Of a stretch of DNA of 21,110 bases, positions 17,319 through 21,110 are shown in pieces. The stretch spans positions 1 to 21,110 of the forward strand of contig USQL01000038.1 of NCBI GenBank assembly GCA_900556935.1, written 5' to 3'. The notes under the pieces were generated by a model. That model was not told the DNA's origin. It was given only the letters and a program-made list of their open reading frames with translations, and made no database searches. This DNA is from an uncultured Eubacteriales bacterium (GTDB taxonomy: Bacteria; Bacillota; Clostridia; Oscillospirales; Oscillospiraceae). Every line of letters starts with the position of its first letter. Position 1 is the first letter of the stretch. The position numbers and the translations under genes were made by a program.

Positions 17319-17653
17319 TGGATGTGGAACGCAAGCGCCTGCAGGAAAAGGAAACCGTCTCCCAGATGATAGCCCTTTACTGCCGAAAAAAGCACGGAGG
17401 AAAAAACCTTTGCCCGGAGTGCGCGGCCCTGGATGCCTACGCCCGCAGCCGCAGTGACCACTGCCCCTTTATGCAGACCAAGACCTTCTGCTCCAACTGC
17501 AAGGTCCATTGCTATAAAAAGGATATGCGGGAAAGAATTCGGCTTGTTATGCGCTTTTCCGGCCCACGGATGATTTTTTACCACCCGGTTATGGCCATCC
17601 GACATTTGATTCTATCGAAAAAAGAAAAACGGAAATTGGAGAAATCTTCATGA
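17318..17653 (+). CDS. Cysteine-rich YgbA-like (nitrous-oxide-stimulated promoter family) protein
   Basis: 111 residues with seven cysteines: C22, CPEC (32, 35), C49, and CSNCKVHC (58, 61, 65). The KTFCSNCKVHCYKKDMR block is the signature of the family named after a nitrous-oxide-stimulated promoter and including E. coli YgbA, a gene under control of the NO sensor NsrR. The cysteines suggest a metal or iron-sulfur site, though no cofactor is proven to my knowledge. The start overlaps the preceding stop (TGATG) after GGGGAGGG, and its own stop overlaps the next start (ATGA). Such tight coupling ties it to the CydDC-like exporter and hints at a common function under nitrosative or redox stress. 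Confidence 0.88.
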   Translation: MDVERKRLQEKETVSQMIALYCRKKHGGKNLCPECAALDAYARSRSDHCPFMQTKTFCSNCKVHCYKKDMRERIRLVMRFSGPRMIFYHPVMAIRHLILSKKEKRKLEKSS

Positions 17654-18045
17654 AGAAAATTTTGTATGTACTTCTGGGCTGCGTCGGCGTGGGCCTGGGG
17701 GCCCTGGGGGCGGTGCTGCCCATGCTTCCGGCGTTCCCGTTTCTGATGCTGGCGGCCTTCTGCTTTGCCAGGTCCTCGGAAAAGCTGGACCGCTGGTTCA
17801 AGGGAACCAGGCTCTACAAAGAAAACCTGGAGGATTTTGTGGCCGGAAAGGGCATGACCATGAAGACCAAGGTCCGCATCCTTGTCACGGTGACGCTTCT
17901 GATGAGCGTAGGCATGATTATGATGGGCCTGAAAGGCATCGTTGTAGGCTGCATTGTCCTTACCTGTGTGTGGGTATTCCATCTGGTGTATTTCCTCTTC
18001 GGTGTCCGCACCATCCCCGCCGAGGAGCAGAAGAAAGCCGCCTAA
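17650..18045 (+). CDS. YbaN/DUF454 family inner-membrane protein
   Basis: 131 residues. An N-terminal hydrophobic stretch, LLGCVGVGLGALGAVLPMLPAFPFLMLAAFCFARSS (about 8-43), has the Gly-rich and LPxxPF pattern of DUF454. An amphipathic loop with SSEKLDRWF and two further hydrophobic helices (about 75-117) follow, giving three or four membrane segments. Function is unknown in the family. The ATGA overlap with the upstream YgbA-like gene and the GGAGAAA ribosome site show that it ends the same operon. I see no strong terminator after it, so transcription may fade out or continue toward the GTPase genes, which have their own promoters. Confidence 0.88.
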   Translation: MKKILYVLLGCVGVGLGALGAVLPMLPAFPFLMLAAFCFARSSEKLDRWFKGTRLYKENLEDFVAGKGMTMKTKVRILVTVTLLMSVGMIMMGLKGIVVGCIVLTCVWVFHLVYFLFGVRTIPAEEQKKAA

Positions 18046-18114
18046 AAAATCGGGGCTGGAAGAGAAAACGGGAACGGTTTTCACCGCGGTTTTTGGGCAC
18101 ACAAAATCCGGAGG

Positions 18115-18151
18115 TGGACATTCTTGACAAAACGTGCTATAGTAATATAGA
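18115..18151 (+). promoter_or_regulatory. Two overlapping promoters upstream of the GTPase genes
   Basis: TGGACA (18115-18120), 17 bp, then TATAGT (18138-18143) with an extended TGC just before it, forms one candidate. TTGACA (18124-18129), 16 bp, then TATAGA (18146-18151) forms a second, shifted by about 8 bp. Overlapping start sites often mark regulated genes, but I see no clear Zur-type operator. The leader of about 70 nt holds a seven-codon reading frame at 18212-18235 that is probably meaningless. Confidence 0.55.
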
Positions 18152-18221
18152 TAGGCAAATGGTGGAAAAATACCGCCTGTCACGGAAATTGTTTTTACTT
18201 TCAGAAAGGATATGACTATAA

Positions 18222-19418
18222 ATGACAAAGGTTGACATTTACTCCGGCTTCCTGGGCGCTGGCAAGACGACACTTATCAAGAAGATGATTGCCGAGGGCT
18301 ACAAGGGCCAGAAGCTGGTGCTGATTGAGAACGAGTTCGGTGAAATCGGCATCGACGGCGGCTTTTTGCAGGATGCTGGCATCAACATTACGGAGATGAA
18401 CTCCGGCTGCATCTGCTGCTCTCTGGTGGGTGACTTCGGCAGGGCCCTGGAAAAGGTGATTGGGGAGTACCATCCCGACCGGATCATCATCGAGCCCTCC
18501 GGCGTGGGCAAGCTGTCCGACGTTATCGGCGCTGTCAACAAGGTGACGGGCCCCGATGTGACCCTGGGCTATACCGTAGCCGTTGTGGATGCCGGAAAGG
18601 TCAAGGTCTATACCAAGAACTTCGGCGAGTTCTACAATAACCAGGTGGAAACCGCTTCCACCATCATCCTGTCCCGTACCGATTCCGTGCCCCAGGCCAA
18701 GCTGGATGCCGCCGTGGAGCTGCTGCGGGAGCACAACCAGGTTGCCACCATCATCACCACCCCCTGGGGCGAGCTCACCGGCGAGCAGCTGATTTCCGCC
18801 ATGGAGGGCAAGGCCTCTCTGGCAGCAGAGCTGGCGCGACTGGAAAGCGAGCGTCTGGAGGAGGAAGAGCACCATCATCACCATGATGAGGACGAGGAGG
18901 AGCACCACCATCATCACGACCATGATGACGACGATGATGATGACGACCACGAGCATCATCATCACCACCATGATGGCGAGTGCTGCTGCCACGACCACGA
19001 CGGGCACGAGGAGCATCATCACCATCATGACCATGATGAGGAGCACGAGCATCATCATCACGACCATGACGAGCACGATGAGAACTGCACCTGTGGCTGC
19101 CATGACCACGACCACGAACATCATCATCACCATCATGCAGATGAAGTGTTTACAAGCTGGGGCAAGGAGACACCGCACAAGTACACCAGAGAGAAAGTGG
19201 AAGATATCTTAAAGACATTGTGCGAGACCGATGATTACGGTACGATTCTGCGTGCAAAGGGCATGGTAGAGGATGTAAACGGTTCCTGGATTTATTTTGA
19301 TATGGTTCCGGGCGAGTATGAGCTCAGAGACGGAGAGCCGGATTATACCGGAAGACTCTGCGTAATCGGAACGGATATCGACGAGCACCGTTTGGAAGAA
19401 TTATTTGAAATTGCTTAA
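18222..19418 (+). CDS. G3E (COG0523/CobW-type) GTPase with a large His/Asp/Cys-rich metal-binding insert
   Basis: 398 residues. The G domain has Walker A GFLGAGKTT (9-17), NEFGEIGIDG (37-46), the metal-site motif SGCICCSL with CxCC at 63-66, and EPSGVG (91-96). At the NKxD guanine-recognition position it reads SRTD (151-154). Residues 217-305 are almost all His, Asp and Glu, with Cys clusters GECCCHDH and CTCGCHDH. A C-terminal CobW domain follows. COG0523 proteins deliver or store zinc, nickel or cobalt; the insert argues for metal loading or storage, but which metal is not shown. It is followed after 26 bp by a second GTPase gene. The last ~93 codons use AGA, TTA, ACA and GCA, unlike the GC-rich first part, so the gene may be a mosaic. 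Confidence 0.92.
   Translation: MTKVDIYSGFLGAGKTTLIKKMIAEGYKGQKLVLIENEFGEIGIDGGFLQDAGINITEMNSGCICCSLVGDFGRALEKVIGEYHPDRIIIEPSGVGKLSDVIGAVNKVTGPDVTLGYTVAVVDAGKVKVYTKNFGEFYNNQVETASTIILSRTDSVPQAKLDAAVELLREHNQVATIITTPWGELTGEQLISAMEGKASLAAELARLESERLEEEEHHHHHDEDEEEHHHHHDHDDDDDDDDHEHHHHHHDGECCCHDHDGHEEHHHHHDHDEEHEHHHHDHDEHDENCTCGCHDHDHEHHHHHHADEVFTSWGKETPHKYTREKVEDILKTLCETDDYGTILRAKGMVEDVNGSWIYFDMVPGEYELRDGEPDYTGRLCVIGTDIDEHRLEELFEIA
18870..19136 (+). repeat. Low-complexity His/Asp codon tract inside the GTPase gene
   Basis: An irregular run of CAT/CAC and GAT/GAC/GAG codons encodes about 45 histidines in 89 residues. It is prone to slippage, length variation and recombination. The codon-usage change of the gene coincides with its right end. 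It also creates a long meaningless open frame on the opposite strand. Confidence 0.85.
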
Positions 19419-19444
19419 TGGAGATAGAAAGGATCTGACAGACA

Positions 19445-20386
19445 ATGCAGGAAATACCAGTATATTTATTTACCGGTTTTATGGACAGCGGTAAGACGAC
19501 CCTGATTAAGGAGACCCTTGTAGAGAACGGATTTGCCGAGCAGGGCAAGAGCCTTATCATCTGCTGCGAGGACGGCGACGTCGAGTACGATGCAGCAGAG
19601 CTGGATAAGATAAAAACAAAGGTTGTGATGGTAGAAAAGGAAGAGGATTTTACCGCAGAATTTTTAAACAATCTCAATCTTTCTTATCTGCCGGATCAGG
19701 TATTTATTGAATACAATGGAACCTGGGGAATGGATGTCCTCATGGAGATGGATTTGCCGAAGGGCTGGGTGATCGTCCAGTCCCTCGCAACGGTGGATGC
19801 GACTACGTTTGAAATGTATTTACAGAATATGCGCGCCATGATTATGGAGCAGCTGTTCCAGGCAGACGTTGTCATCTTTAACCGGTGCGACGACAGCACG
19901 GATAAGGGCAAGTTCCGCCGGAATGTAAAGGCGTTAAACCGCAAGGCACAGCTTGTCTATGAGCGTACAGACGGAACCCTTGACGAGAGAGAGGAGGAGC
20001 TTCCGTTTGACATTACGGCGGATGAACTCGATATCTCCGATGCGGATTACGCCATCTGGTACATGGATTGCATGGACAATCCAAAGAAGTACGAGGGAAA
20101 GAAAGTGAAATTCCTTGCGCTTGTATACAATCCGGATAAGTTAAAGAAGGGCGTATTTGTGCCGGGACGATTTGCGATGACCTGCTGCGTTGAGGACGTG
20201 ACATTCATCGGCTTTAAGTGCAAATATCCGGATGAGGATAAGATTCCGCACAAATCCTGGATTACAATTACCGCAGAAGTTCACATTGAATTTGCGAAAG
20301 AGTACAAAGGAAAGGGACCGGTACTTTATCCGGTTTCCATCGAGCCGGCAGAAAAACCGGAAGATGAGCTTGTATATTTCTCATAA
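19445..20386 (+). CDS. Divergent G3E GTPase fused to a TIGR03943/DUF1980-like C-terminal domain
   Basis: 313 residues. The N-terminal G domain (about 1-195) has Walker A GFMDSGKTTL (11-20), a reduced ICCEDGDVEYD in the place of the CxCC region, EYNGTWG in the place of EPSGxG, and FNRCDD at the NKxD position. From about 200 the sequence changes to YEGKKVKFLALVYNP, then GRFAMTCCVEDVTFIGFKCK (241-260) and SWITITAEV. This closely resembles the C-terminal half of the TIGR03943/DUF1980 proteins (B. subtilis YcgQ type) that pair with a YcgR-like permease and are zinc-regulated in Bacillus. The family assignment is by memory of these motifs. AGAAAGGA lies before the ATG. It is probably co-transcribed with the upstream His-rich GTPase. 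Base composition is lower in GC than the bulk of the window. Confidence 0.82.
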   Translation: MQEIPVYLFTGFMDSGKTTLIKETLVENGFAEQGKSLIICCEDGDVEYDAAELDKIKTKVVMVEKEEDFTAEFLNNLNLSYLPDQVFIEYNGTWGMDVLMEMDLPKGWVIVQSLATVDATTFEMYLQNMRAMIMEQLFQADVVIFNRCDDSTDKGKFRRNVKALNRKAQLVYERTDGTLDEREEELPFDITADELDISDADYAIWYMDCMDNPKKYEGKKVKFLALVYNPDKLKKGVFVPGRFAMTCCVEDVTFIGFKCKYPDEDKIPHKSWITITAEVHIEFAKEYKGKGPVLYPVSIEPAEKPEDELVYFS

Positions 20387-20417
20387 AAAAGAATACCGTT
20401 TTAGGGACTTTCACAGC

Positions 20418-20447
20418 AAAAGCCGCGCAGGAAACTGCGCGGCTTTT
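20418..20447. terminator. Bidirectional intrinsic terminator
   Basis: AAAAGCCGCGCAG (20418-20430), a GAAA tetraloop and CTGCGCGGCTTTT (20435-20447) give a 13-bp stem with T tracts in both directions. It serves the GTPase operon on the plus strand and the hemerythrin gene on the minus strand. Confidence 0.88.
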
Positions 20448-20462
20448 TGGATTTATAGGAAG

Positions 20463-21110
20463 TTACTGCTGCTTGAAAGCGGCAATCTGTAAGTCTGATT
20501 TTAAGATGTGGTTTGAAAGCCAGTCCAAAAGATAGTTAATCAGCTCAGACAGGTAGGCATCCTGGTTGTCATCGATAAAATCAAGCTCGGATAAGTTGAT
20601 GCCGACAAGCTTTTCCACGAAAGCGGAGTGTGCGCGGCGCTGTGCGTCTAAGCCCGGATATCCGATGGATTCCATATATTCTTCCTCGTCATGGAAGTGT
20701 TCTTCCGTGTAGTTGCGAAGCCCGGCAAGAAGACGCATGATTTCATCGTACTTGTCGTGGAGCGTGTCGTTATGGATAACATCGTTGACATCGCGAATTA
20801 GTTCAAAAAGCTTCGCGTGCTCGGTATCAATGAGCGTGATGCCGGTCAGATACTTATCGGTGAATGCAAATGGGTCTGACGCTGCCTCTGCGTCAGAATC
20901 CGGAGCAATCTGCCCAATCATCATGTCGCTTCCGAGAATGTGATGATACAGCCAGCGGGTTAAAAACTCTAACAAATCGCGCAGAGTCTGCTCGGAAGCA
21001 TCGGAAGAAAGCTCGATGCTGTTGATTTTTGCGACAAAGGCAGCGTGCTCTTTTTTCTGAAGAGAAAGCTCAGGGTCCTTTATCTGTTCCATATATGCCT
21101 CTTCATGGGC
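20463..21110 (-). CDS. Double-domain bacteriohemerythrin, 5' end beyond the window
   Basis: The frame is open to the right edge. The ATG at 21092 is not the start: six in-frame codons before it read AHEEAY, giving the hemerythrin motif HEEAYM, so the gene continues upstream. Visible are the last ~65 residues of one hemerythrin domain and a complete second one (DTEHAKLFE, EEHFHDEEEYMESIGYP, QRRAHSAF, LSNHILKSD). Hemerythrins bind O2, and sometimes NO, at a diiron site in the cytoplasm. In both domains the usual H-x3-H ligand pair is Q-x3-H (LQKKEHAAF and AQRRAHSAF), so one iron ligand differs. The codon usage matches the lower-GC right part of the window. Confidence 0.88.
   Translation of the reverse strand, partial: AHEEAYMEQIKDPELSLQKKEHAAFVAKINSIELSSDASEQTLRDLLEFLTRWLYHHILGSDMMIGQIAPDSDAEAASDPFAFTDKYLTGITLIDTEHAKLFELIRDVNDVIHNDTLHDKYDEIMRLLAGLRNYTEEHFHDEEEYMESIGYPGLDAQRRAHSAFVEKLVGINLSELDFIDDNQDAYLSELINYLLDWLSNHILKSDLQIAAFKQQ

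Noticed and set aside
18046..18114. Terminator after the YbaN-like gene
   Set aside because: The segment has GGTTTT-type words but no stable inverted repeat followed by T residues that I can support.
18870..19136. CRISPR array or tandem-repeat locus
   Set aside because: The repeats are irregular codons in frame within a protein, with no constant repeat and spacer lengths.
18216..19178. Minus-strand frame encoding long Met/Val stretches
   Set aside because: These stretches are the reverse complement of the His codon tract (CAT/CAC read as ATG/GTG). It is not a membrane protein gene.
21090..21092. ATG at 21092 as the start of the hemerythrin gene
   Set aside because: The codons before it continue the HEEAYM hemerythrin motif, so the Met is internal.

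Overview
The window looks like chromosome from a gut Firmicute of the Oscillospiraceae/Ruminococcaceae type. Most of it is GC-rich, with strong Shine-Dalgarno sites, sigma-A-like promoters and clostridial housekeeping genes (Tex, ThiI, YifB/ComM, DprA). One terminator also contains the CATTGCGAGCCAGTGA word that I associate from memory with dispersed repeats in these genomes. The taxonomic placement is inference.

Layout: 1-260 is an AT-rich edge with a possible broken reading frame on the minus strand. 262-4657 carries comM (yifB) and a two-sensor hybrid histidine kinase, followed by the relic of a second receiver domain and a terminator. 4950-6588 is a thiI-pncC pair with overlapping ends, closed by a strong terminator. 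6746-7249 is a lone AT-rich P-loop kinase-like gene that looks acquired. 7418-9148 (minus) is a membrane-anchored TPR/chitobiase-like/leucine-rich-repeat protein with a perfect consensus promoter. Between it and tex (9441-11573, minus) sits a 179-bp inverted-repeat element flanked by 10-bp direct repeats. tex diverges from a DEAD-box helicase gene that is translationally coupled to a divergent dprA.

13821-18045 is a tight operon: a CydD-like and a CydC-like ABC half transporter, a cysteine-rich YgbA (nitrous-oxide-stimulated promoter) family protein and a YbaN/DUF454 membrane protein. Its leader holds a consensus promoter, two copies of a palindromic GTTAGC-N4-RCTAAT box and an intrinsic terminator, which suggests regulated expression, perhaps by a metal-dependent repressor.

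18222-20386 holds two G3E (COG0523) GTPases. The first carries a ~90-residue His/Asp/Cys-rich metal-binding insert. The second is fused to a C-terminal domain like that of the TIGR03943/DUF1980 (YcgQ) permease-partner family. A double-domain hemerythrin gene runs off the right edge on the minus strand. Codon usage changes abruptly at the end of the histidine tract of the first GTPase, near 19136. Everything to the right reads like a lower-GC, Lachnospiraceae-like genome, so the tract may be a recombination joint or an assembly chimera.

Functional themes are DNA uptake and processing (ComM, DprA, helicase), metal and redox handling (CydDC-like exporter, YgbA, YbaN, metal GTPases, hemerythrin), and tRNA/NAD maintenance (ThiI, PncC). 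The most interesting parts are the GTPase pair with its composition break, the twin-box attenuator-like leader, the MITE-like element and the receiver relic.
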